From: Paragyromitra xinjiangensis
Lineage: Eukaryota; Ascomycota; Pezizomycetes; Pezizales; Discinaceae
Direction of reading: 5' to 3'
Length of the DNA stretch: 64,000 bases
NCBI GenBank assembly: GCA_038503065.1
Contig: JBCAMK010000021.1
Span: 124,001 to 188,000 of the forward strand
The stretch's first letter is position 1, and each line of letters begins with the position of its first letter. The notes under the pieces are model-generated. The model was not told the DNA's origin, searched no databases, and was given only the letters and a program-made list of their open reading frames with translations. A program made the position numbers and the translations under genes. This document shows, piece by piece, positions 47,162 through 59,768 of this stretch.

Positions 47162-50100
47162 CTAATGCTTCTTATACTTATCATCAACCCTCCTCTTATG
47201 CTCCGGATCCAGCGCATTAGTAACCCCCAACAACGTCCTACTAACCGCCTCCGTCGCGCCAATCATCGGTCTAATAATCGCCACCGGCGCCGCTCTCGCA
47301 ACCGCCTTCGCCGCACCCTACACTCGTTAGCCTCCCTCCCACCACCACCACTCTAGGACCCAACTAACCTGCGCACTCCCTCTCTCCGCGATATCCCTCG
47401 GCACATCCATAATCGCATCCCTCGCACTTCCAAAATTCCTCCTCAAACTATCACTCGCCCCGCGTAACCCCTGCACAACGGTCATAGGCTGATCCGCATA
47501 CAAACTGATGACCTTCTTCTCGGCGACCCCGGCAAGAACCACGTCGTCGTCTGAATCGCTCATAGAGCCTACATACTCGTCGTCATGGTCCGGGGTTGGC
47601 ACGAGGAAGTCCTCCGCTCCTTGCAATACATTCTGAGTTCCGACGGCAACCTTCGCACCAAGACGGACGAGCTCGCTCGTTGTTGTTTTCGCAAACTTTA
47701 GTGCGCCTTTTTGTACAGCGCGGACTATACGACCGTCTTTTTTGTATTCGCGCATAGGGACTGCGACGAGGTCTTTGATACCGCCGCCGATGTTCGCGAG
47801 ACTGCGGACTGGGGCGACGCCGGCTAGTACGTCTCCGAGTTGGGTATTCTTCACGTCCGGCATCCAGGTATCGTTCAGGACCTGGCTCATACGTGGGAAC
47901 CCGGAGATACCGTATAAAACGCAATGCCGCAGCACCATGTCCGCTTCCTCGAGGATAAAAAAGTTCATAAACTCCGTAGTGCGGCCGGATCGAAGTCCAG
48001 CATAATCAACCTTCTTAGGTTTATAATCCAGCTTCACACGAACCGAATTAACCTCGACTCGTTGCAAGAACGGAATATCCCCCGGCGCCTCCGGTGCCGT
48101 CACAGTATCATCCTTAAACTCAAAAAACCTAGTCATAAAGTCCAGCGTATCCTGATCCACATGTAACCGGAGCGGCAGCACCGTAACCTACACCGTCAGC
48201 GCAACCCTTCACACCCAAGAACCCAACCTACCTTCAATACAATCTCACTCGCAGCGAGCTCCTTCACCGGCTTCACGTTCATAATCTCCAAATGAACCAT
48301 ACTACTCCCCGTCTCCCTCCCCCCAGCATCCTGCATATATGTCACGAACTTCTTCCACGTGCTCGTTGGAACATTATCAATAATCTCCAAATCCCTCACC
48401 CGCACATCAACACTGCTCTGCGTTTCCCCCGCGTCCGGCGGGAACAACAGAAAGTCCACACAAACCCCCTTCAACTCAAACTGGAGCTTATGAGTCTTGC
48501 TCCGACTCAACTTCAGACTCTTCCCTCTCCCCCCTCCAAACTCCGTATTCCTCGAACGCGACGACGGCCGTGAAGATTCATTGACGCTACTAGGCGCGAA
48601 CGAAGTCTCGCTCATATGATCATCAAACTCCTTCGCAATAGCTTTCGACAGCTCCTTCGGATCGCGGTTCGCAGGGATCCCAATGTATATAGAGTTGAAC
48701 AGAAAATCCCCAATCACACTCTCTTCATCCTCATCCACATCGAAACTAACCCTCCTATCCCGTCGCTGCGCAGCTTTATACTCCACCCTCTTAACCGCCG
48801 CACTTATGGTATCGCGCGTCCGCGGCCAATCATACCCATCGTGAAGGTTCCAAATAAGGTGTACATCCCTCACCTTGACCCTGAGCGGGAAATACGCACT
48901 CCTCGGATGCGGAGTCGAAACGTACCGATTCCGGACTGAATCCCACTGATTAACCGCAGGCCCAACCGGCTTCTTAACCTCCGCCGTGCGTCGTCTAGCC
49001 TTCCCAAAATGATCCTCGACGTAATTCAACGGGTCAGTATCGCACATTCCCACCTGCTCCGTGAAACTCGCAAACATCCCCTTCTCACCCACACCCAGCG
49101 GTTTCCGCGGAGCAGGAGCAATAGAGCCAAGGTCCTCGTCTAGCATAGAATCCGCTAGCTCATCCTTAGTATACGAACTCTCCCCTTTAGGCGGGTGATG
49201 TCGATAATAGCTCTCCACGAACGTCAAATTCGTCGGTACGTCATCAACGATGAGATCCCCATCGTCCTCATCATCCGGATGCCACTCCTTCCCAGACTTC
49301 CTAGGCAGCAGGAATGCATCCTCTGTTAAGCTACGGAACATATCCACCTCCATAACCTGCGTACAATACTTCACAGCCTCCTCCTCGACCAGCGGTGGCT
49401 TCAACCCATTCACGATCCCCAGGAGCGTCTGCGTGCTGTCCGCGCAGCTCTCCATCAATAGTAGATCATCATGAACCTCTAGATCAACCGCCTTCTCCCC
49501 GCCGGCGCCCTCGACAATCTGCAGTGTTACGCGTGCGGTGGAGACTTCAACAACAGAGACATATCCAAGCGACGCAAGACCATCATGATGTCTATTCACC
49601 TTCGGCTTCCGTCTCCGGGGCTCCGACGCAGGGAGGAGGTTCGCAGTATCATCAATGAGCATGACAAACGCCTTCTTGACCTCAACCCCAGCAGACAGCA
49701 ACCCGCGGGTCGGTAATGCAGCTTGAAGTCGGGAATCTGTGAGCACGACTAATCCACGACTCTTCAAGCCAAGCGGGTTCAGCCCAAGTATACAGTCCCG
49801 TATCAGCACGTCCACGCCCAGCGGCGGGCCATCATCGCGGACATTTTTCTCCGCGACGGAAATAACGCTCTGGACCATCTCATTCGCCAGTACCTCAGCA
49901 GTAACCTTCTCCGGCGGGGTGCTTGCCAGTGCCATCAGCGTCTCGACACGGTACTCGACACGAACGTTCCACAGCTTCAGCTTAATCACAGGCTCCGGTT
50001 CATCCCCCACGATCCGCACCATCAGCATATGTTTCCCCTCATCGCTCTTATCCAGCATCCTCCTCTCCAACGCCTCCCCAAGCAACTCCTCACTCCCATT

Positions 50101-53100
50101 CCGTCGAACCACAACCTTCCCTAACGCCACCGCAACCAGCGAAGGAACAGAAACATGCGCAACACCAAAATCCCTCACATCCGCTTCAATCCTCCCAATC
50201 CCACCCCCAACATCAACCCGCCCATAAAACGAATCCACATGCAACAGCGTCAACAACCCCGGACGCTCATCCTGCGCGACGAAATCCGTCACAGTAAGCA
50301 CCTTCATCACCTCGTCACCAATCTGCTGGAGCCTCGTCACAACACCTAGGTCTTCTACAACAATCTTAACTCCGCCAACCCCAATCCGCAGCGCACTCCC
50401 TTGCTGTCGTTGTCGCAGCAGCGTATCAATCAGGATATCGTCATCATCCGCAAATTGATCTTTACTTGGCGTCAACAGCTCCAACAACCGCGCAAGGTCT
50501 TCATCTCCCGGAGCGCCCAAGAATTCCACTCTTGTTTTCTCGACCAACAAGCTCGTGCCTACTTGCCCGCGTCCTGGGGAATCCCACGGTAGATCCGGTG
50601 CATACACCCCAATCTGATCTAGGCTAACCACGACCCCGCCGTTACCTGCACTCTCGCTCCGGATCTTGACAGCGCTTGTTTCAACACCAATCTTGCCTGT
50701 CGTGCCCACAATCTCAACGAGCAGTCCGCCAATTTGACATGCTACTTTTGTATCGCCCCGTTGGGCTATTTCCTGTTCTGTCTCGCGGACCCACTTCGGT
50801 GTCTCTGAGCGGCCTTTCGTGATTGTGACTGTTGAAGCTGTAGTGCTTGTAGAAGCTAGTACTCCACCTACACCGCCGAACGCACCTAGTGTCTCCTCGA
50901 GTCGTTTGAGGTCAAAATGGAGCTTGATAGGTAGGGTAGTGACATTAATCCGTTTCTTGGACGGAGACCGAGAGATTATGAACGTGATATCGTTTTCGGG
51001 GACCGCGGTTGCCGTAGCAGGAGGATGGGAGGAACGTTTTCGTGATTTTGACGTAGGTGGGGGTGGAGGGGGCGGTGGAATAAATGATAGAATATCCTCT
51101 TTACCATCTCCAAGTGTGAACTCCTTAACCTCAACCTTACTCGTCGTAACATTCTGCGCAAGTGGGCTATGCGTGACTTTGATCTCTTTGAACAAACACT
51201 CCAGCACGATCCCACCTTCATTCACCTCCTCGGCGTCCTCTTCCCCTTCCCGTAGATATACCCCCTTCAGCTTCTCCACCAACCGCAGCCCAACCTCCGC
51301 CACAAGAATCTCAACCCCCATACCCGGCTCTCCACTCTCCACCTCTTTCTTCCTCTTCACCCCTTCACCCTCCTCCCCTACCGCACCCATTACCGCCTCA
51401 ACCACCATCCCTAGCACCTTTGCAGTCGCAAAATCCACGTTGGCTTCCACTCGTCCTACACCAACTTCAATCTCCGGCGCTCGTGGTGTAAGCTCGACAC
51501 TGGCCGTCGGCGCAACAATCTTAACAACAGTCTGTCGACGAGGCCGAGGCGGTGAGGAGGGCATTGACGAGGAGATGGGAGGTGATGAAGATGGGAGATG
51601 CCGTCGTGAAGCGTACATACTGAATGCACCAGGGACATGCGGGTACTGGCTATCGTCCATGTTGGAGGACGTATCTTGCTGGACAGTAACAGCCATAGAT
51701 TCGGGCGAAGCAGCCAAAGAGGGAATAAAGATTTCGATACGGTCAAGATTGAAAATCCGCTTCTTGACCCTTCTCTCCACCGCTTTTACGCTCTCCGCTT
51801 TCTCCTTCACCTCTGGCAGTTCCGGCGTCGCTGCATCCCCCAAAAGTGCATCTAACCTCTTGTCCATTTCCTCTTCCCCCACAACCTCCTCATCAACTTC
51901 ATCCTTTATCCTTCCTTCTTCCTCCCCCATTCCTACTCTCTCCTCCGCTAACACGCCACTCGTTGCGCTCAGATACAAACTCCCGGCTTCTGAATGTGTA
52001 AATAATGTACTCTCGCTCAACATCCTGCTCGCATCTGCATCCATCTCATCGCCACTCTCGCTGTTGTCCGCGTCACTCGCATACGAATCTGACGTAGCCT
52101 CAGGGAACATGTTCGGCGCAAAGGCAGCCCCACCTTCGTCCTCAGAATCCTCGTCGTCATCATAGCTAACCTGTGGCCGTGAGAAGCTACCAGAGCCAGA
52201 ACCTGGATTTAAGTTCGAACTAGTACGCATGCGACTTGCAGAGAACGAAGGCGCAAACGCAAGGACTTCATCATCAGAGGATTCCTCAGAATCGAAGTTT
52301 GCAAATCGATCGCTCTCGGAGAAGAGACTCCCGTCGATGCTGCCCTCCACATGCACGCCTTCGTCGTCGTCTTGCTCTGTCGGCGCCTGCGGGGGTGTTG
52401 CTTCTCGTACCGGGGGCGTTACTTGCGAAATAGGTGTTTGTCGGGCTGTCCCTGGATACCCCCTGAGCGTATTTGTTGAATCCGCCATACTCTCACCACG
52501 CAACACCGACTCCCTACTCGCTGCCATCCGTTCCCCAACTGTCGCCTCCGAAGCTTCGCCGAAAACCGTACTCGCAGCGGCCGGACTCGGCGCCTCAAAC
52601 AGCGCCGACTCGGCGGTGATGTACGCGCTGATTCCTTCTAATGTGATACATCTCTTTCCCTCCTTCCGTCGCCTTTCCGGTTCCCCCACGGGCCTGGCAC
52701 CCGCTGTTGTGACACCCTCCACATCCACATCCTCGATTTCCAGCTCCACCACCATCGGCTGCTCCTCCGCCGTGAACGTCTCTAGCGCTACAGAGACGCC
52801 GCGGATCTGCACTTTGAGACGGTCGCCGATCCCTTTAAACATGTTTGCAAGAATCCTAGGCAGCCCAACAGCCGTGCCAACACCAATGTCGTCGTCGTCG
52901 TCGTCATCATCAGTGCTAGCTGTTGTGTGGGAAGCAGTCATGTCTTGCGAGTGCTGTTCCCGGTAGAGAGATCTGAGCAGGAGCTCTTGTTCGGTCTGGG
53001 GTTGTGAGTGGAGGAAGCTCCGGGCGAGGTCCTCGGCGGTGGTGGGGTGGTCATCTTCTTCGGAGTCGTCGTCTTCAGAGTGGGGGTCGGGGGGCGGGTC

Positions 53101-53499
53101 TGGGGGGGCAGCGGGGGTGATTGTGGCGCGGAGACGGACGTCTGAGATGAGGATTTCGATGGAGCCGGAGAGGAGGAGGTTTGTGGGGATTTTGACGGTG
53201 AGGGTGCCGATGACGGCGTGGGTGAGGGAGAGCCGGGGAGGGAGGGGGGTTTTGAGCCACTGTTTTAGTCTCTGGAGGGGGTTAGCTGGGGGAGGGAGGG
53301 GAGGGGTAGGGAGAGAGAATACATCAACTTTGATATTGACATTCTTCAGTGTAGATCCTAGATTGGAATAGCCTATCGAGCCCTCTAGATTGGATAGATC
53401 TGCGAGAGTGGCGTCTTCCAGAAAGTCCAGATGGGTGAGGACGTAGCGAAATACCTTTTTCTCCCACTGTTTGGGGAGGTAGCTAGGGAGGGAAAACAT
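47162..53499 (-). CDS. ATG2: Autophagy-related lipid-transfer protein ATG2
   Basis: Three exons, 53499-48232 (1756 codons), 48187-47369 (273) and 47317-47162 (51 plus stop), give 2080 aa, the usual Atg2 size. All phases agree. The start [20 protein letters not shown] matches the Atg2 chorein_N lipid-entry end, although a longer open frame continues upstream through pyrimidine-rich DNA. The C-terminal half carries the family's conserved tail: [50 protein letters not shown] and, in the last exon, [18 protein letters not shown] with DDKYKKH. Long acidic, low-complexity loops fill residues 200-600. Atg2 works with Atg18 and Atg9 at the phagophore rim, channelling phospholipid from the ER to the growing autophagosome membrane. 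It is divergent from NUP85. Confidence 0.93.
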
Positions 53500-54184
53500 G
53501 GATGGGGGATGGGGGGAGAGGGGGGATGGGGGATGGGAGGTAGAGGGAGAGAGGGGAGGGAGAGGGGAGAGAGGGGAGGGAGAGGGAGAGAGAGAGATGA
53601 GAGTAGGGAGAGTAGAGGAGAGTACAGCAGAGTACAGCAGAGTACAGAGAGAGTACAGTAGAGAACACCCAAATACACAAAACTCTAAATCGTGACAGCT
53701 CAAGCAGTGGGGGCGAGAACGTGACCCGATGGGTGACGCAGAGACAGCTCAACTCTCTCAACCAGCTCAACTGCCTCAGTGGCAAGCAACTGTCACTCGC
53801 CAGGCACTCGTGCGAGAAGAGTCACCGCGGTCAGGTAGAGAGTCTCTCTGATAGGTGATGTCTCCTGCCCTACTAATCCAACTCCTCTCCACTGTCCACT
53901 GCCACTCCCCACTATCCCCCCACTCCCCCCAGTCCTCCCGCATTCCGTTCCTTGCGGCTCCTCCCAATCCGGTCTAGCCTAATCACGTAAACAACCCTAA
54001 CCCTCGTCGCGATCGCCAGTCTCTCTTCCCTTCACCTCTTCACCTCATCTCCATCTTCACCATTCTTCACCTCCAGGTGCGTGATTGGAACCCCTTCTCT
54101 CACTCCATCACCACCATCTCGTCCATCTCAATCTCCATCTCCCATCTTCATCTCCCATCTCCCCCCTCCCCTCCATCTCCCACA
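53500..54184. promoter_or_regulatory. Shared divergent promoter region of ATG2 and NUP85
   Basis: 685 bp between the two start codons. The ATG2 side is a purine-rich run on the plus strand (53500-53645, GGGGGATGGG/GAGAGGGGAG words), that is, a pyrimidine-rich leader for ATG2. The NUP85 side has a CT-rich leader (CATCTCC/CCATCTTC words) directly before ATG 54185. A telomere-box-like CCCTAACCCT lies at about 53994-54004. No TATA box is obvious. Confidence 0.55.
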
Positions 54185-57105
54185 ATGCCCCCCCCCAACC
54201 CCCCTCTCTTCCGTCTCCCCTCGGACCCAAACCCAGCTCCCTTCGCCCCCCCAGCCAGCAACATCCCCTCCAACGGCCTCTTCTCCGCTGCTTCGACCCC
54301 TATCGCTCCCCAACGCTCCCATACCACCCCCGCGACCCGCTTCGCCGGCTCCACCCCAGCCTTCAAGCTCGGTGCAACCCGTGGCCTCTTTGCGTCCTCC
54401 GACACCCCCAAATTCAGTGGCAAAGACGCGCCGTTCGAAGGATATACCTCACCCACGGACGGAGATGATGAGGAAGAGTCACGGATATTCGAAGACGAGA
54501 CGGGGGACGAGCAGGACGGAGAGTACGATGAGGAGATGGACACGACTGGAATGTATGATGAGAGCGACGAGGATGTAGATGATTCTTACGACCTCCTGCA
54601 AAGTCGACACGTGGAAAGTGCTCCTGAGCCGGAAACAATGCTGAAGCCAGGAACTATCCCAGAGCCTGGAACACTCATAATTCGAACCGAGGAGCTGATG
54701 GAGGAGCTTGCGCATGCTATGGCGCCGAAAGTCCCTGCGGTGTATGATTCTGATACTGACGATGATCTGGATATGGATGCGGAGCAGACGACACCCCCGC
54801 CGGAGAAGCGAGAAGAGTATCTCACTCGCGCGTCTAGACATTTCCTCGAAACCCTCGCTTCGCATCTGCCGAAACCAGACCCGAAATCGCGTCTTCACAA
54901 AGCATACTACATCTCCTCCCTCCTCCTCCCGCTGCATCACTCCCGCGCAAATGTCCCCGAGACCCTGCGGAAATGGCTCTACACACATAAACAGAACCCC
55001 ACCCGCGCACAACTCCACTCCCTCAAATCCTTCCACCCTAACTGCGTCTTCTCACCGAGCTACTGGCCAACTCTCCACACCCTCATCCTCCGCGGAGAAC
55101 TCCACGAAGCCCTCACAATACTGAAAACCTCCGACTGGGACTCTCTCCACACCGACGCGCCCACTGTCACCTCCAAACTCCCCCAACCCGACGGCATCGA
55201 AACCCGGTACACCCGCAGCGAAATCGACGCTATCAAAACTGCAATCGCAGCATGCACCCGACTCCTCCAATCCTGCCCCGGCCTCGCACGCTCCTCCTAC
55301 GCCCCGAGCAGCGTTGGCTTCTTCCCCACTACCGCAACATACCACGGCTCCCCCGCCGACTGGCGCATCTGGCAAGGCGGCGTATACGCCGCATGCGACG
55401 AACTCCGCTCCCGGAATGAAGAAAACGACGAGGACGATGGCTACTACGGGTACCGCCCACAAGGTTTCGGCCTCTCTAATGGGCGCAAGACCGTGCTACC
55501 GGCGGAAGTGTCACGGGGTTTACGAGGGCTGTATGAAGTCATGCGAGGCGAACGAGACGCTGTTATGGCGGGCACTGTTAAATGGGAAGATGCAGTCTGT
55601 GGGCTTATATTCTGGAATGTAGCCGGGAGCATAGGACGCAACACCGATGATAGCGTTGAGGAGGAGTCGGATGATGAGGAGGTAGCCGGACTAGACCGCG
55701 TGCGTAGGGAGAAGGAACTATTGAGGCTTCGGAGGACTACCGAGTCTGTTGTTGAGGAGCTACCACTGGACCCGACGGCGGAGTTGCAGCTTGCTGCAGG
55801 CGCGGTGATGACGTGGGATACGAGTGTGGTGGGCGATATACTAGCGCGGTTTTCGTTACTGGTTGCGAGCGCGGTGGTGGAGATTTGTGGGTGGGCGGGG
55901 AGTATTGAACGGGTGAGAGGAGGGGGGAAGAAGAGGCGTGGAGGGGTGTTGGATGGGTTTGACGAAGATGATATTGCGGTGTTGGGGATGAGGGGAGACG
56001 AGGTCGGGAGGGAGGCGGTTATGGCGGATAGAGTTTGTATGGAGTATGCGTGCGGGCTTTGTGCAGTTGAGTGGATTGATGAAGGAGCGGAGTTTGAAGG
56101 ATGGGAGGCGGGGGTGGGGGTTTTGGAGAGGGTTGTGGGAGGGAGGGAGGTTGCTGGGAAGGTAGGTTCTCTGTGGGTGGTTTGAGGATGATGGATACTA
56201 ACGGTGGTGTAGTTGCTTACGAAGTTAGAATTGACATCGAAAGCGAGGGTGGAGAAGTTGTTGACGTATTGTAATGAGAATAATCTCACCGATGAAGCAT
56301 CTGATATTGCAGCAGTAAGCCCTCCTCCCCTCCCCATACTACACAACTAACATCCCAGTCCTTCGCAAAACACCTAACAACCACCACCTCCCACGGCGAC
56401 GCCCTACACTTCTACTCCCTCTCCCCCCACCACCGCTCCTCAATCCACCAAATCCTAACCCACCTCCTAACCACCACCCTCCTCACCTCCTCCCCCACCC
56501 CCACCAACCCAGACCCAACCCTCCTCCACCTCCTCTCATCCCCAACCTCCTCCCCATCTCCGATCCTCCGCTTCGAACTAAGCGGCTACGCCACCCTCCG
56601 CTCATTCTACACCCACCGCGACAGCGGCAACCTCCACTCCGCCGCCAAAGCCCTCATAGCAACCATCAAGAGCGCCGGCGAGAAATTCGACGGCGGGGTT
56701 CTAGACCCGGAATGGGAATGCGCAGTGGAACCATGGATGCTCGGTGCGTTGCTGGGAGAGCTGCTACCGTTCCTGGGGTTGGGGGTGTTGGGGGTGCGGG
56801 AGTGCTGCGATGTCATGAAGGTCATCACGGATTTCGAGGTTGTGGGCGGGGAGGTGGTTAGGTGGGCGGATGAGTTCCTGAAGAGGGTGTTGGCGAGGGG
56901 GAGGGTGGAAGGAGGGGGTGGCAGGGGCGGCGCGTGGGAGGAGGTTAGAAGGTTGATTGATAGTGGGGAGTTGAGGGCGGGCTCGGGGGGGGGAAGGTGG
57001 GATTGGAGGTACGGGTTTGAAGGTGGGGTTAGGGAGGTGGTGGCGTTGGTGAGGTTGAGGTTGAGTAAAGAGGTTGCGAGAGCTTGGTTGGAGGGAGAGG
57101 AGTAG
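54185..57105 (+). CDS. NUP85: Nucleoporin NUP85 (Y-complex subunit)
   Basis: Exons 54185-56161, 56213-56314 and 56359-57105 give 941 aa with all phases agreeing. ATG 54185 (MPPPNPPLFRLPSDPNPAPF) is chosen because the upstream part of the frame is CT-rich leader. Residues 1-110 are proline/serine-rich and disordered, and an acidic stretch follows (DGDDEEESRIFEDETGDEQD). From about 210 to the end there is an alpha-helical solenoid of the Nup85/ACE1 type. Recognisable blocks are VPETLRKWL, HPNCVFSPSYWPTLHTLILR and GELHEALTILKTSDW, then AKHLTTTTSHGDALHFYSLS. Nup85 is a scaffold of the nuclear pore outer ring, needed for pore assembly and mRNA export. The sequence is divergent, so the family call rests on these blocks and the architecture. 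Confidence 0.82.
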
Positions 57106-59457
57106 ACGGGATGGGGGATGGGGGTTGGGGGTTGGTGGGATGAAAGAGGTGTAATATTAGGTAGGTAAAAATGGTTTGATATAGGGTTTTGTAGGTCATG
57201 TAGTTATGGTTTTTTTCGCTGGACTGCTGTGTGCTTTACAGTAATTTAGGTTGGTTGGTCTGGTACGTACTCGAGTGAACGTAGTATGTAGGGTGTGGTC
57301 GAGTGATGGACTGTGATTTATATTGCTTCACATTGATTGATTGATTGATTGATTAATCCGTATATCTAACCGTCGTCGTTGACACTGATGAGAAGCTACA
57401 TCTAGTTATTTGTGGCGTTGGGTTGCAGGAACCGGAATATCTGCTAGTCTCTGTTCGCCGGCTACTACGCTACACGGCTTTATCGGTGGAAGCGACTCGG
57501 GCTTGCTGCGGTCGGTAACTGTTTAACGGGGGAATTGGAGGGTTTTAGGTATTATATGGTAGCTTCTGACCTTGGTGGGCATTTGTACCAGTGCCGTTAT
57601 AGCCCGATGGACGGATGCGTGTATGGGTTATCGATCGATCGATCGATCGGGACTTGTACTGGAGGATGTTGTTGCACAGTTCACGTCTTGGAGTAAGATG
57701 GGTATGGTATGACTCGATTGTGTTGGGGTTGTTTCAAGGTTGGGGATAGGGATGGGGTGAGGGATGAGGGAGGGTCTTGTTCCATCGTTGCGGTAGGAGA
57801 TTGTTTTTGCTCAATGATTGTTCTGTTGGTTTCTGGTGCAAAGGTATGTAGTAAATGTTGTGATGTGAGTTTCGGGGGGGGGTATTTATATCTCTTACGT
57901 TGTATAGCGATTAGTATAGTTCAGTTTCTGGGTTTTCGACTTCTGAGTCGACGTCGTTCCTGAATGCTTCCAATGGACCTGTGTCGAGCGAGTGATATGT
58001 CATGATCTATACTTCGTTCTATCTATTGTATCGGCGCTGATATGGCCGGGTATGGTTCTCTAGATCTCTATCGTTGCGTATGTATGGGCTAGAGCTATAG
58101 CTATTAGTCACATTCGGGGGTGGGGGGGGGGGTAGGGTCGACTAGGTTACTACCGGGATCTTGTCGGTATTTAGCTAGGGAAAGTGTAGCTACCTAATGG
58201 GGGATGGGGGTATGGACGTAGTATCTAGGTTTCTAGCTATGCATTACTATGTTTGTAGTGTTGGATCGACCTCGTCTAGGGCCGAGTATTGTTAATTTTT
58301 TCTGATAGAGGGGATACGGGAGTGTAGTGTGGTCCACGAGGCACCTCGTGCTCGTGGGGGGGTCTGCTTCGGGCTGCTCGAGCGATGGAGGGCTTTCCTC
58401 GAGGCATAGAGGTACTATTCAAGGCACCCTCTAAGTGAAAATTATCGTTCAATACACCGGCACCTAATGAAGTAGCTATCTACTAATATCGTCTTCCTCT
58501 TAGTCAAGTTTACTTGTATCATCCCACCATTCCCTCAATGGTTGCTTACTGTATAAAGCCTTCAAATCTTCTATATTGTGTTAGGTCATTGGGAAATTCT
58601 TTATTGGAGGATGCTGCCGTGGATGACATAGTGCTAGTAGGTATGTGGGTTGCTACCAGTAGTATTGAACCCAAAGGTACCGACGAGAGATAGGTGGAGA
58701 ATACATATAGAAGTAGTTCCATGAACCTGGATGGTATTCAGGGGTGTGCTGACACTATAATAAAATCTCTATTACGCTCAATTATGGGTTTCGAGCGTCC
58801 TCTTTGATGGATCGCATCATTTACTAGACAGTTCGTGGGGTTCTATGTTCAGGCTGAAGTATTTACTATGGAACACTAACGAGGGGTATAATTGCGATGA
58901 TGTATGGCTTGGTTTAGGAGCTAGAGGAAGGAGATAAGGTTATATCTAATGCTTATCGTGGGCAAGGTTTCGTCTAATTTATAGGTTCATCGGTGTGTGG
59001 ATATACATAAGCTGTGGTGATACTACCCAGCATACGCCTGGGTCGAAGCGAACCTAAGCTAGATAGTACTTCGGGGGTGGGGAAAAGTCTGTCGCTAGGT
59101 GGCTGTGCTGGCAGTACGAAACTTGACCGCCAACTCAACAATTCTACAGCAACCTTACAGAAAGTAGGGAGGCTTCAGAGATAGAGAAAATTAAGGGTTA
59201 CTTAACGAAAGAAAAGCCCCAGAGTGTTGAGGGTGAAGGGAAGAACTGCCGCCAGCACCGCCACCTGGTGACAGACTTTCCCCTACACCCGTAGTACAGA
59301 TGAAGGAGTCGAACCGGGCGTACTTAACTCATATGTACTAAACAGTTAGTAGATATCTTGGCTTGTATGTGGATGACTAACTATTTTTTCTAGCCACACA
59401 TAGGAGGCTTATGCAAACTAATGCTTGGCAATCGGAATGGGACCATATCAGAGACTA
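57106..59457. other. Gene-free spacer
   Basis: NUP85 3' region, then about 2 kb without a supportable gene. It contains a short (TTGA)n microsatellite at about 57332-57352, the SINE-like unit at 57592-57651 and a GC-rich hairpin-prone stretch near 58330-58420 (CGAGGCACCTCG). An 84-codon ORF at 57709-57963 shows no domain. Confidence 0.45.
57592..57651. repeat. Second copy of the 58-bp SINE-like unit, (ATCG)n tail
   Basis: GCCGTTATAGCCCGATGG, then GATGCGTGTATG and TTATCG, with a run of (ATCG)n. It is about 80% like the insertion at 10958-11015. The flanks ATTTGTACCAG (57581-57591) and ACTTGTACTGG (57652-57662) may be a diverged target duplication (8 of 11 positions). Confidence 0.5.
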
Positions 59458-59634
59458 AAGTGACTCCCGGCCGCACGACGAATCTGACCGGATGGCGAAT
59501 TCGGACAAAAACCCTTTTTTAACTTACATAGTTAACCCCGAAACTTGGCTTGGCAAGACAGGTTTTCCAAAATAATATACGGTTTTTCCCAATTCGTCAT
59601 CCGGCAAGATTCGTCATGTGGCAGGGAGTCACTG
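59458..59634. mobile_element. 177-bp MITE with TA target duplication
   Basis: The ends match as inverted repeats: left AAGTGACTCCC (59458) and right GGGAGTCACTG (closing 59634), extending over about 48 bp through GACGAATCT and CCGGATG. TA flanks it on both sides (59456-59457, 59635-59636). There is no ORF. The end sequence and TA site fit a Tc1/mariner/pogo-type non-autonomous element. Confidence 0.85.
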
Positions 59635-59658
59635 TATCGTGTTAACGAGAGAGGGGAC

Positions 59659-59768
59659 TTGACGCTAAGACGTTGGGATTGCCTTGATAGGTAAGGCGCC
59701 AGTCAAAGCTGAGTAGAAACTTGTTAGTGTCTTACCCCAATAGGCAATTCCAACGTCTTAACGCTAAG
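59659..59768. repeat. 110-bp inverted repeat
   Basis: 27-bp arms (59659-59685 and 59742-59768) around GCTAAGACGTTGGGATTGCC are reverse complements with three mismatches. It lies 24 bp from the neighbouring MITE and is probably a second miniature element. Confidence 0.75.

Noticed and set aside
50819..52165. 448-codon ORF on the plus strand
   Set aside because: It lies antisense to the ATG2 first exon, is a serine/threonine-rich shadow of acidic ATG2 codons, and has no domain.
52229..52966. 245-codon ORF on the plus strand
   Set aside because: Antisense shadow of the low-complexity acidic part of ATG2.
53990..54005. Telomere-like CCCTAACCCT
   Set aside because: A single short match inside a promoter, not a telomeric array.
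55444..56346. 300-codon ORF on the minus strand
   Set aside because: Antisense shadow of NUP85, crossing its intron; serine-rich with no domain.
59311..59325. B-box-like GGTTCGACTCC on the minus strand (possible tRNA)
   Set aside because: No A-box at the right distance and no cloverleaf could be drawn.
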